Below are positions 25,620 to 36,370 of a DNA stretch of 64,000 nucleotides, one piece after another. Source of the DNA: Utricularia gibba. Taxonomy: Eukaryota; Streptophyta; Magnoliopsida; Lamiales; Lentibulariaceae. The stretch spans positions 5,828,001 to 5,892,000 of the forward strand of contig CM007990.1 in NCBI GenBank assembly GCA_002189035.1, given 5' to 3'. A program made the position numbers and the translations under genes. The notes under the pieces were generated by a model that was not told the origin of the DNA, ran no database searches, and was given only the letters and a program-made list of their open reading frames with translations. Numbering within the stretch: the stretch's first letter is position 1; each line of letters starts with the position of its first letter.

Positions 25620-25745
25620 AGCTTGTGTTTTACAGGGGAATGTTGTCTGGCTCGAGAGTGGCGACGCAGATCTCTGCCTCCTTCGTGCGTGCTGCGTCTG
25701 TGCCCTCGGACCAGGCTTCATTCCCCCTTAATCATATTGCTCCGT
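25620..25745 (+). ncRNA. MIR166: MIR166 microRNA precursor
   Basis: The 3' arm at 25706-25726 reads TCGGACCAGGCTTCATTCCC followed by C, the canonical plant miR166 mature sequence. The 5' arm at 25635-25655 reads GGGGAATGTTGTCTGGCTCG followed by A, the usual miR166 star, and pairs with it. The 50-base loop region contains a further inner stem (GACGCAG at 25662-25668 with CTGCGTC at 25692-25698). miR166 directs cleavage of class III HD-ZIP mRNAs and so sets leaf polarity, meristem and vascular pattern. The short frames across 25342-25957 are part of the primary transcript and are not genes. Arm order and spacing fit known MIR166 foldbacks. Confidence 0.95.
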
Positions 25746-26434
25746 TTGTGCCCAAGATCTTCGGCTTCGTACAGGAATTCATGTTGAAAGAGCAAAGTTG
25801 CCACCGTCGGCTTTGGTATGGTGATTGCTGTAATGATTGTAGACCAGCTTTTGGTTTGGTTTGGTTTGCAAGAATCAACAGCTTTTTTTGCAACCTCCAA
25901 CTGCGCCTGCTGTCAGAAAATAATTTGGTGAAATCAAGAAATGAAGTCCGAGATTAGGAATGAAGCGGTAAAAAATGCCAAGTCTCGGAATAGGGCTTTT
26001 GGGCAGACTCTTTTTAAATGGGCTGCTATTAGCGCAGGGTTAAAACGGTGGGCCCCACTACGTTTGACTCACTCATTATTTTCATTTTAAATTACTATAA
26101 TTTCTAAATATAATAATCACTAAATTTTAAATTAATATATAAAACATTGCGGCAGATTGAATTACGAGTTGATTGATGTGACTGAATTAATTTCGTTTTG
26201 TTAAAAATAAAAACATTTATTTGAAATATATTCCAATCATCTCAAATCATTAGTGGAAAGAATATTAGTTTTTTTTTGTACATTTAAAAGAATTGAAGCA
26301 TGCTAATCCAAAGGGAATCCACCTGTCTCCACGACAGTTCTCTGAAGTCCCCTATGTGTTCTTATTCCTCGCCACGATTCTTCCTTCACTCACAAAAGAT
26401 AAACGCACACACAGAGACACACAGTATTCTGTCA

Positions 26435-27078
26435 ATGGCGGAAGACGGCGAGGGCAAAGCGGGCTTATCGCAGGAAAAGGAATCCCCGCCACGACGGCGT
26501 GGTGTCGGACGACGAACACTCGTAGCCGCGATCATACTCGGGGTGCTGATTCTCGCCGGAATCATCCTTCTCACACTCTGGTTAGTTTACGACCCCGGAA
26601 ACCCCAATTCCGAGTCGTGAACGTCGCCGTTTTCGACATCAACACTACTTCCAATCCCTTCATCTCCACCGCCATGCAGTTCACCGTGGTGACCAGAAAC
26701 CCAAGCAGAAGAACATCCATCCACTATAACCATCTCTCGGCTGTAGTCCTATACATGAACCAGGCGATCACGCCTCCCATGATGCTGCCGCCGCTGGTCC
26801 ACGAGGCGAAGACCGCGGTGGCCATGGCGCCGGTGCTGGGAGGGTCTCCGGTGGCGGTCGCGCCGGAAGTGGCGTACTCTTTGGAGGCGGACGAGGCCTA
26901 CGGGGCGGTGAGTTTAAGGATGGTGATCAGGGGGAGGGTGAAGTTCAAGGGCGGAGGAATATGGAGCGGCGGCTACGGAATGTATGTGAGGTGCGATGTC
27001 GCGGTGGTGGTAATGAAGACGGAGTTTACCGGTGAGGGCGGTTTAATTTCTTCTCCGCCGTGTGCAGTTGATCTTTGA
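26435..27078 (+). CDS. LEA2/NHL-like single-pass membrane protein, frame broken by one base
   Basis: Plant late-embryogenesis-abundant group 2 (NDR1/HIN1-like) protein. The N-terminal part from ATG 26435 is a basic cytosolic segment (PPRRRGVGRR) and one membrane helix (TLVAAIILGVLILAGIILL) followed by TLWLVYDP. The LEA2 beta-sandwich follows: FRVVNVAVFDINTTSNPF, STAMQFTVVTRNPSRR, MNQAITPPMMLPPL, APVLGG, YGMYVRCDV, and the end SPPCAVDL. The two parts are in different frames. As written the first stops at 26620. The switch lies at the C run 26593-26596: with five C's the family pattern YDPRKPQFRVV would read through. Intronless, as is usual. A single lost base is more likely than decay because all else is conserved. 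Confidence 0.85.
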
Positions 27079-27092
27079 GAAGTATCACCATT

Positions 27093-27155
27093 ATCATTGA
27101 ACCGGAGTTTATTCTAAGCTAGCTCAAAAAAACCGTCATTAAACCGGAGTTTATT
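27093..27155. repeat. Short direct repeat in the LEA2 3' flank
   Basis: Near-identical 21-base units start at 27093 and 27135. Both contain AACCGGAGTTTATT and they lie 42 bases apart. A local tandem duplication just after the stop codon. Confidence 0.7.
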
Positions 27156-27734
27156 TTCCGGAATAAAGCACAATAATGCTACTAGAAAAAGGGGTTTATT
27201 ATGCTGCAATTCTGTAAATTGGCAAATATTCTGTCACATGTGAAGGAATAAAGGAGGGGTTGAAATGGAAAAAGAGGAAACTATTGGGGGGGGGAAATCA
27301 TATCATGCAAAGTTAAAGGGGGAAATCTGAACAACTGTAAAGAATCTGATCAGGGCAGGGAAAGACTCCAGGCTCCATGATCTTCAATCCGAGAATGTAG
27401 TATGGTCAATTGCGTTTGTTTTCCGTGGATTCGGATGGGAAACTGAGGTCAGGTGATTTTCTGATATGTGACGGTGTTTTCTGGTGTGCGAATTTTGAAA
27501 TTTTTGCATGTGAACTGCAACGATGAAAAATGAGCGACTTCGAAGCAGAAGGTGGTGAAATGCGGATCTTTCAATCGTTTTTTTTTCCAAGAAAATAGAG
27601 GATTTGACTTTGGGGTGCGTGTAGTGAAACGGAAAGCAAATATCTGAGACGAAGAGGAGTTCAGTGTGGAGGAAAGAATAATTACTTTCATTCGTTGGTT
27701 CTGGGTTTTTGTTTTTGTTTCACTGTGCATTTCA

Positions 27735-27963
27735 TTGCTTGTTGCAGGTGATCTTCTGAGTTGAAGACTTTGAGGTAGTAGTAGTTAAGCTGCTCTAAGA
27801 CAAAGAAGCAACCATTGATAGTAGCCCTATGGGTTTTCTGGTGTTATGTTTTGTTAGACCCTACGCTATGTTGCTTGTTGCAGGTGGTTTTCTGAGTCAA
27901 ATACTTTGAGGCAGCAGTAGTTAAGCTGATACAAGACAAAGAATCAACCATTGGTAGTAAGCC
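27735..27963 (+). repeat. Tandem duplication in the RDM1 5' leader
   Basis: Two copies of about 92 bases, 27735-27826 and 27871-27963, share TTGCTTGTTGCAGGTG, CTTTGAGG(T/C)AG(T/C)AGTAGTTAA and AAGACAAAGAA(G/T)CAACCATTG. They differ at scattered positions, so the duplication is not recent. Each copy carries a TTGCAG/G that can serve as a 3' splice site, so the leader may have alternative first-intron acceptors. Confidence 0.8.
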
Positions 27964-28048
27964 ACATCTGAGTTGTTCTACCTGCATTCCATGTTGCTGA
28001 TGTTTGGCATCTAATCCTGGATCCCAGGATACAACTCTATGCCTGTTC

Positions 28049-28645
28049 ATGGATACACGAATGCCAACGGATGTAAAAGTAGAGATCTTGTTAGATGATT
28101 CCCCTTCACCTATTGAATATGAAGGGGATGTGGGGATGAACATGGAGTCAGACAACGAATCCCTGCCGAACCTTTCAGATGAAGGTAACCAACCCCTTCA
28201 GCATAAGCATGGCGCTTCGCATTCCTCCCTCTGTTGCATTTTGAACCCATTTTATGCCTGTGCAGCCTGGTTGTTCAGAAGAGCAAAAAGTTACCAACGC
28301 TACATGAGTTTGATCCCAATACCAACCAACCGTGGCACGGTTCTCCCATGCGACACATGGTGGGATTTAGGCAACTCACTGAAGAAAATCTATCAGCAGC
28401 CGCTGCACTATCTCACCAACATTCACATCAAGAAGTTGGACCAGGCGAGGCTCGGAGCCGGCTCCGAACACCTTCCCTTATACATGACTGTTCATGCTGC
28501 CAAGGCCGAGGCCAGCATCTGGATCCTCGAGGAGGTTCACCGGAAAACCACTTCCCCTGAGCATCTGTTCATGCTCTGGAGAGCCGACTCGAATTACCAC
28601 CGCTTCATTGATCCCATTTTCCCCAAGTTGGATTTGGATCTGTAA
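28049..28645 (+). CDS. RDM1: RNA-directed DNA methylation 1 (RDM1)
   Basis: A plant-specific small nuclear protein of the DDR complex (with DRD1 and DMS3) that brings Pol V to chromatin for RNA-directed DNA methylation. The acidic N-terminus from ATG 28049 (MDTRMPTDVKVEILLDDS) leads to an intron at about 28185-28265 (GAAG/gtaacc ... gcag/CCTGG). The conserved core follows: WLFRRAKSYQRYMSLIPIPT, CDTWWDLGNSLKKIYQQPLH, YLTNIHIKKLDQ, HAAKAEASIWILEEVHR and the end ADSNYHRFIDPIFPKLDLDL. Without the splice the frame also stays open, adding 27 residues. The ATG at 28049 is chosen because the frame upstream opens only with TTG. Upstream is a duplicated leader; 1.1 kb downstream begins LHY. Confidence 0.9.
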   Translation: MDTRMPTDVKVEILLDDSPSPIEYEGDVGMNMESDNESLPNLSDEGNQPLQHKHGASHSSLCCILNPFYACAAWLFRRAKSYQRYMSLIPIPTNRGTVLPCDTWWDLGNSLKKIYQQPLHYLTNIHIKKLDQARLGAGSEHLPLYMTVHAAKAEASIWILEEVHRKTTSPEHLFMLWRADSNYHRFIDPIFPKLDLDL

Positions 28646-28860
28646 ACTACTACACCTTGACACCAACTTCAAAATGCATTGGGCTTGATGCTCCAAAGGC
28701 CCAGATTCCAGGTACGGAAACGTCATTTCTCTCTCTCTCACAGTAAATAAATAAATAACGAGTGGTGGTGATTTTTCGAGGGGTTTAAAAGCGTTGAAAA
28801 ATTGTAAAAAATAGTATAAAATTTTTTAATAAATTGGGAATTTATAATTTTTATTTTATC

Positions 28861-29106
28861 AGATATTTTCTTTATAATTATTAAACAAAATTTAAAGTAA
28901 TTGGTAAAAAAACACACAAAAATAGATAAATATGCTGGTAAAAAAAGATAAATAAAATAATAAATATAATGAATGGGACCCACGTGAGCTTTGAGCCACA
29001 AATAATTCACTACCAAAAAATGTAGGGAAATTCAAAAAGGTACAGAGTAGGACCAAGTGGGCAAGTGTGTGGTTGAGGAGGCCATGCGTTAGGATTGTGA
29101 CACGTG
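28861..29106. promoter_or_regulatory. LHY upstream region: evening element, G-boxes, TCP site
   Basis: AGATATTTT at 28861-28869 is the reverse complement of the evening element AAAATATCT. GGACCCAC (class I TCP consensus GGNCCCAC) at 28976-28983 overlaps the G-box CACGTG at 28981-28986. A second G-box is at 29101-29106 in GACACGTGGCAG. All lie 0.67-0.92 kb before the LHY start codon and within the 1.1 kb gap after RDM1. These motifs are known targets of clock and light factors. Use in this species is inferred. Confidence 0.6.
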
Positions 29107-29776
29107 GCAGAGGTTAATTGCATCTGGCCCCATGATTGGTTGCTCTCCAGCCTCAAATTTATCCTCCCATTTTCTATTTTCTTTGTAAAAGAATTAGGGC
29201 TTTATTTTTGTGGCTGGTGATTTTCGAAGTAAAAAAAGCACACTCGTCTCATCCCTTTCTTCTTGTTCTACTTCCACCGTGCTTCGCGAATCATTTTTCC
29301 TCTTCAGCGTCAGTTCGCGGAGTGGATTTCTAGGTTTCTGATCTGCAGGTGGTTAGCTCTTTAGCGTATTTCGGATGAATTCGCTAGGTTTTTAGTTCAA
29401 TTGCACTTTTGCTTTTCGTTTATTGATTGCGCTGCTAGGGCCGACGGTTTCGGTTTCGCGGTTTATTGTTGTGATCTGCTTTACTTTCTTCGTTTATGTG
29501 TACTTCGCATTTGTAACTACTAGTCGTAAGTTGTTTGCAGTGCTGCTTTTTTTCTTTTTGCGGCGTAGGTTGACTTAATGAGTCTGTAAATGCGTGTTAG
29601 TTTTTTAGCTAAGAGTTTTGTGATAGGAAGCTGAAGCAGTGACTAGTCACTGTCTTAACAAATTTTCTCGTTTTGGCTGCAGTATTTTTTGCTATTTCGC
29701 TGCAAGTGCCGAGCTGTTCTGAGCAGCCATTTTTTCTCAGGCTCAGCATTTGAAGCGCGGTATTGGCGTTTTTTGG

Positions 29777-32700
29777 ATGGATCCTTGTTTTTCTGGAGAA
29801 GATCTTGTCATTAAGGTCTCATCTTTGTGTTTTTCTAGTTCGACTAAATGAAGTTGTGTGGCGTTTCTGTTGTTTCATAGCTATGTTTCTTTGTTTAATG
29901 GCAGACAAGGAAACCGTATACGATTACAAAACAGCGTGAGCGGTGGACAGAGGAGGAGCACAATAGGTTCTTGGAGGCCCTCAAGCTTCATGGCCGTGCT
30001 TGGCAGCGAATAGAAGGTTTACTATCGTTGCTTTATCTGGTTGAAACTATTTTACGTTTTTTTGGTTGTTGGTTGAGATCTCGCTTGAGTTCCTAGTTTA
30101 TGCATCATTTGATTCGAGAAGCTCGCCTTCCTTTTATTTCAATAACGCTTGATATTGGTGCAGAACATATTGGAACCAAGACTGCCATTCAGATCCGGAG
30201 TCATGCACAGAAATTCTTCACAAAGGTTTACCAAGCGCATTCACTTGAGTTCTTGCCTTGTGCATGATATATAAAATAAAGGATTTTCCTCTTAGAATGT
30301 CATGGGATTTTTAACGAACTTTTGTGGCTTTGTGCGACATAATGTCAGTTATACACCTAGTTCTGCTAGATTCTTATCAGTCTTTTTTTTTTTTTACTAC
30401 TTGAGTTCAAGAATTTAGAAGTCTTCAGCTATCATATGAAACATACATGCAGGTTTTAACCATTCTTTTGAATGGATGTATCTCTCAATAATCCAACCTC
30501 AATCAATGCAAGTCCAGCAATATCTGCTGCTTTTTTTGAATCCAGAAGGCCTTGGCCTAATGATCAATATGGGTTTTAATCTACGACGCCATAGGTCCAA
30601 TCTAATAACCTTGAATATTACCAATAGGAGAACTATTTTTTTTTCTCTTTAGATATTTTTGTATTAATACTGTTCGAATTACTTATGGTTGTGCTCTCCT
30701 TATTCAGTTGGAAAAGGAGGCTACTGTTAAAGGAACAGGGAATGCTCTCGACATTGAGATCCCCCCACCACGTCCTAAGAGGAAACCTGCAAATCCATAT
30801 CCTCGAAAAAAATGTGAAGTTCCTGCGTTGCAGTTGGGATTGAACGATAGTAAATCTTCAGATACTACTTCTACTTCATTGAGCATGGCCTTTGTAAAAG
30901 AATCTGAGGTATTTAGTGGTCGCATGTTTTGTTTCTTTGGTGGTTTTTCCATTTTTAGTATGTTCAGTCATTTTGTATGGACTGATTTTTACTATTCCTT
31001 GACTACTTTTTCATCACTCTTTCAGGATCTCAGTGATGATGCAAAACAGCAGAATAGCGATCACGAAAAGGATGATTCCATAACGGCTTTAAATCTTGAT
31101 ATGGTAGCTCCATGCACATCTCCAACTTCAACAAACAGTTCCTTGGAATCTGAGACTCCTGAAAGATCATGTACTTTTAGGCAGTTTGTTCCGTTGGTAA
31201 ATGGATCCCATAATCAGAAGGGAAGTGCAGAATCCCTGTTCTCTGCGAAACCTACGGGAAGTCATGCTGAGCAGGCTCAGCAAAAACGGTTGCTGAATGA
31301 TAATATCCTCAACAGTATGGTACCCATGGGCCTGTGTCCTTCACCCGAGGAATCTTCACATGGTGAGATGGTGCACGACCCCATTGATGAAACTTCTCAT
31401 AACTGTCCTCGCAATGTTCCTGTGCACATTCTTGGTGGAAGTTGCGGAAGTAGACAACATCCCCCAAATATGCCGTGCATGAAGTCAGTGCCGAATCAAA
31501 CTGGTTTTCATGGCGATCAGAGTACTTTTATTAATGCAGCTGCATCTGGTACTTCTGAAAACGGTGCTAACGGAGCAGCTATTCCCCCGCAATATCTCCA
31601 TTGTCATCCATTCTTTGCACCGATGATGAACACAGAAGACTATCAGTCGTTGCAGCAGATGTCATCCACATTTTCGGGCCTTGTTTTTTCTGCGTTGGCT
31701 CAAAATGCAGCACTTTATGCTGCAGCTAGCTTTGCCTCAACTATGTGGCCTTGGCTCAACCTGGGAGGGGCTCCAGTTGAACCATCCGCAAATTCCTCGG
31801 GGATTCCTCAGCCGAGGCCAATGAATCCCACTTCCAGCATGGCGGCAATCGCTGGAGCAACAGTTGCAGCTGCAACAGCCTGGTGGGCAGCCAATGGTAT
31901 GTTTCCGTTGGGCCCTCAATACCATGCTGGATTTGCCTGCTCGCCTCCATCAGCAGCTGCAGCTCAAACGGCTGGTAGCCAAAGCGGAAACGTGAATGGA
32001 GAAGCAAGGGAAAGTGGTGCGGATCCTACACTACAGTGCCAACAACCAGATGGGAAGCTCTTCAATGCTCTGCATTCGGCTTCGAAACCACCAACTTCCT
32101 CATCATCAGATAGTGAGGCGAGTGAAGCAGAGAAGCTGAATGGACGATTAAATCCTTCCGGAACTGCAGAAGCTGAGAAATCAAGCGGCTCGAATGTATC
32201 CATCAACGAGAAACAGATGGATCGCTTTTCTTCTGGATCAAACACCCTGTCAAGCAGTGAAGTCGAACCCGATGCTACGAAGATGAATGAGGAAAACCAT
32301 ATGGAAACAATGGAGGTTACAGAACAACCTAATGGAGTTCCTCCTCCCACAATTGATCTTTCTAGCCGACGAAGTCGAAGTAACAACAGCTTGAATGACC
32401 CATGGAAAGAAGTATCGCAGGAGGTACTGACACTTCATCCTGTTTCACACTGCTCATTAGCATCAGTTTTTTAGCTTCATTTTTTGGTGTTCTTGCAGGG
32501 ACGATTAGCATTTCAGGCCCTGTTCTCCAGAGAAGTGCTACCTCAAAGTTTTCCACCATCCCATGTTCTAACCAACAAACTCAAAAAACACTGTAGCGGG
32601 TGTAGAGAAGATGGAGATGGGGCGAGTATTTTTAAACCTGATGAGGAAAAGGGTTCGTCTTTCAACATTGGGAAGAAGCACGAGGGTCCTCTGAATCAGG

Positions 32701-32819
32701 AACTCGGGCATACAAAGGCAAAGGATTATCGAACCGGTTTCCGACTCTACAAGAGATGCTCAATGGAAGCTAAAGAAATTCCGGAAGAGCACAAAGACTC
32801 CAAGAAGTTGCGCCTTTAG
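29777..32819 (+). CDS. LHY: LATE ELONGATED HYPOCOTYL (LHY/CCA1-type single-MYB clock factor)
   Basis: Morning-phased MYB repressor of the circadian oscillator that binds evening elements. Exons: 29777-29815 ([13 protein letters not shown]), 29905-30016, 30164-30225, 30708-30908, 31026-32423, 32499-32819. The MYB-like domain spans exons 2-4: [40 protein letters not shown] and [15 protein letters not shown], with the SHAQKFF signature. It is followed by [19 protein letters not shown]. The long middle exon has the LHY landmarks FHGDQ, an Ala-rich block ([20 protein letters not shown]) and a Ser-rich part. The tail has [18 protein letters not shown] and [14 protein letters not shown] and ends KKLRL. 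A leader intron precedes the ATG (acceptor near 29682). The intron 30909-31025 is 117 bases and stop-free. No frame defect seen. Confidence 0.96.
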
Positions 32820-33179
32820 TCTAATCTCGAGAGCGGTATCTTTTCTGCCAATTCCTAGTTTGACACTCAGGCCTCTCTGTTGCCAAATAACGCTAGTTGC
32901 TGTTCAGTGACCATAACCTTTGGAAAGGCACTCATTTATTCCATGTGCATGAACCGTGGTTAGAAAATCCCTTACGAGGATGCTTACTGTCACAAAAACG
33001 TTTGCTACGGCCTGCGCTCTTCTTTCCAACAATAAGACAAACAAATGAGGAAAGCATTAATGATATGTCATGCAGAATAAAAAAGTACCAGCTTTGAGTG
33101 GGGAGGCTGTTCACAGCCGTTTCATGGAACATTTGAGTCCATTTTGAGAAACATGGGTGGAATAACCGTCCTGTAAAGA
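32820..33179. other. Convergent 3' regions of LHY and the UBA/PUB gene
   Basis: 360 bases between two convergent stop codons. Only 3'UTR-type sequence seen. Confidence 0.5.
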
Positions 33180-36024
33180 TCAGAGAACACCGAAGAATGG
33201 GTTGTTGATGGCACTGTTCAGCTCATTCCCTGCAGAATGCAACACTGGAATGTCAACTTTCTCTCGCACCAGATGCAAATATTCACCTCCTTCCATTTTC
33301 TCGAACCCGCAAAGCTCAAGAAACTCGATGCCTCCTTTCAACTTCCCCACTCGTTCCTGAGAAGGGACCAGAAGTAGATGCTAAGTGTTTCTCATGAGAT
33401 CGATGGTGAGGAAAACTTTCGGTCATAAGACGAGATTGCTATGATAAGCGATGCGTGAGATTGAGAAATGTGTAGTTAGATTTTTCACCTGGAAATTAGC
33501 ATTCGTCAATCTGATTTTGCGGAATTTTTCCTCATCTGGATTCACAGCCACGTTTTTTACAAAGGTTAAAAGTGTGTTGAAAGCTGTCTTGACTTTGACA
33601 TCATCATCCTGAACAACCAAAACTTTGAATACGTCAAATGGAAATAACTCATCACCTTAAGGAGGCTGAAGTTTTAAAACAGTGTATTCATATAAAGATG
33701 GAGGTCCGTTTGTTACCTTATGATTTTGTTTAAGGGTCCTTAAACACTCCCTCATTTGCTCAGCCTTAGTAGCCGGCCGAACAGGCAAGAAGCTCTGTGT
33801 TTTAGGAAATGCAAATTCCGTAATATCAGAAACAGCGTTCTGGAAATAAAAGGCAGGAAGTACAAATAATGATCCAAAATGCATTGCAATCACCTTCCTT
33901 TCCTCAGCAGGTGGAGCAGAAGGTGATGCAGCAGATGACGATTCAGGGGGCAACCCAAGTTTCCTCCGTCTTTCTGCCTGAAATTCCATAAAAAGAGTGA
34001 ACATGGTACATTTTAAGATCTTGACATAAAAAGGACAAAAAAAAGAACGGACTGAGGGACCTTATCCTCTTCCAGCTTTTGGCGAATTTTCTCCCTGGCT
34101 CTCTTTTCCTCCTCTTTCTCGGCTTTGCGCAATGCCAGTATGCTGTATGAAAGAAAGTTGATTTACAAGAACGAAAACAGAAAAAACCATGATAGAGAAA
34201 TATAGCCTTACAGACCGTTTACGTTCATTTTCTTCTTCAATGCGCTTAGCTTCAAGAAGCTCCCTACCCACCCGAATTCTTTCCTGAAATATTTAACAGG
34301 CAGCGAAGCAATTACATAGTATGAAGATAAAAATAATTCAATCACTGACTGATCCACTTCTTAATCTTTCATAAAAGAATAAAAAAATTTTAAATTATGA
34401 AAAGCGAGATTCGGAGAAACCTTCTCCCTTTCTCTTTCCATGTGCTTTTCTTCTTCTTCTTTCTTTTTGCGAGCACGCTCCCTGCAGTTTACAATGATAA
34501 ACGTATGAAGTTCAGAAGCCTTCTTAGACCAATTCAGGGTTAAAGAAGCAGAGGAAAAAAAAAAATTCCATGCGGCAATCGAGTGTTCTATGCTCACCTT
34601 AATTCTTGCTGTTTCATCTTAATCTCTTCTGGGGTTAGAGATTGTTTTTGTGGCTCAGATTTCTCGGAACTAGCAGGAACCTGAATAAACAAGAGAAAAG
34701 CATGAGTAGCTGATTACAAACCAATGGCAGTGTGCAATAAACCTGTTTACCATTGGCATTTTATCAATGTCAGGGTCGTTCTCATTTTCAACAATCCAGT
34801 TGGCAGCAGCCTCAAGCGAAACATTTCCTGAAAGGAGGAGGACTTAGTGCACATCCATTTAGGAAATAATAACGTATTACTAAAAAACATAGGAAAGAAT
34901 GCCAATTCACAGTCAGTGGCTGTGTAGAAAAAAAGGGTGCAACTCTGTCTGTAAGTGGTGGACTTCACCGCTACACCTGCTTTATGTATGGCTTGCTACC
35001 TTCTGGCTTCCAGAAGCGATGATAAAATAAATGATATTTCAGAGAGATAGTGCGCACCAGAAAAGTGGAGTGCGCGAACAGCTCTTTCTTTTGGAAATCC
35101 CATTTCTTCAAGTTCAGATAGTATCTGCTGATTCACTTCAGGGACGACCATATCTAACAGGGAAAGGGTACAATAGCCCAACTCAGACATAGAAACGCTA
35201 ATCCAAACAGGAGAAATTGAAGAAGTCATGAAGATTCGAACAAGAAATTCCTTGAACCTCTTTCGATTACCTTCCTTCTCGATATCATCACCACCTTCAA
35301 CATCAAGATCATCCCTTGGCTTGGAAGCCTCCAAACTTATGGGCTTAGCTGCCTCAGCTGTCTTGTCCACAAATTCTGTGTGCCCTGTCCTCTTTATGTG
35401 TATATCTTTTTCCTAATCCACAAAATAAATCAGAGAGGAGGTCAGAAATCTTCAAAGACGATCCAAAAAAATACATATATACACTCATGATCCTGTCCAG
35501 AGATCCTAACAACGGTTAAACACAAAAAGGTTAACGTCTGAGATAAACCAAGGGGAGAACTTCAATTAGAGTTCTAATTATCCACACTCCATTAGCATCG
35601 TGATTAGTCTCGACAGGCGATACAGGATAAGTTGGACGCCGTTGGCAATGCCATTATCCTAAACAATCTGTACTCTCTCAAAGCACACTCTGACAAGCTA
35701 GACAATTAGAAACATCTATAAACAGCTCATTGCATGGCATCTCACGTTCACGAGAATAACGAGCAAAATCCCTCATTTTCAGAAACCTCGACATTGGTTT
35801 TTCAGTCTAAACGCAAATCATGCAGGAATTACTAAGAGGAAAGACAAGGAAGATACCGTTTCCGATCGACATGGCTTGCCGCAATCAGAACAAACTAAAT
35901 TCAGAACCGCTTCAGTTGATTCCACGAAGTTGCTGTGCTTGGTCATCTCCGCGTGTTCCTGAGCTTCGTCCACCGACTTGAGAAGCGTCCCACAGTCCCC
36001 ACATTTCAGAGATAAACCCGCCAT
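33180..36024 (-). CDS. C2H2 finger, UBA and PUB domain protein (UBXN1/AT1G04850-like)
   Basis: A ubiquitin/p97-pathway adaptor. Exon 1 from ATG 36024 holds two CxxC half-sites (LKCGDCG and LVCSDCG). Exon 2 (about 35273-35412) gives the histidines ([16 protein letters not shown]). The UBA domain is [20 protein letters not shown] plus [19 protein letters not shown] over two exons (about 35056-35153 and 34755-34830). A highly charged coiled coil follows ([57 protein letters not shown]). Then come [20 protein letters not shown] and the C-terminal PUB domain, known to bind the p97/CDC48 tail ([49 protein letters not shown]). It ends NNPFFGVL. About 12 short exons, all in frame. Confidence 0.88.
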
Positions 36025-36370
36025 AGCAGATCCCCAACCTGACTACTACTCCCGAATCAATCAGTATGCACCTACACCTTCCTTTCTACCAAGGCTTTGT
36101 TGCATTCTTGAAAGTTACGGCATCGTATGTGGAAATGGAGAAATCGAGATAGGGAAATTGTGTTTTCGACATCTCATTATTGTGATATCTCATATTAACC
36201 CCAACACTTTTCACAATTTCCATGCTGACTATTGGGCTGTACAAATTGTTTCGGCCCATGTAATTGGAAAGGAACAGCATATTGGGCCTGAGCCCGTTTG
36301 ATGATGAAAATACTGAGCTCAGTGGGCTCAATATTAACCCCCAGAAAAACCGTTAATCGTAGCAAAACAT
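36025..36370. promoter_or_regulatory. Bidirectional promoter with site II elements
   Basis: Only 346 bases separate the start codons of the minus-strand UBA/PUB gene and the plus-strand methyltransferase. TGGGCT at 36233-36238, GGCCCA at 36253-36258 and TGGGCC at 36283-36288 lie inside it. Head-to-head housekeeping genes with shared site II elements are common in plants. Confidence 0.6.

Noticed and set aside
30909-31025. Treating this LHY segment as coding exon
   Set aside because: Good GT-AG borders, a hydrophobic translation foreign to LHY, and clean joining of ESE to DLSDD make it an intron.
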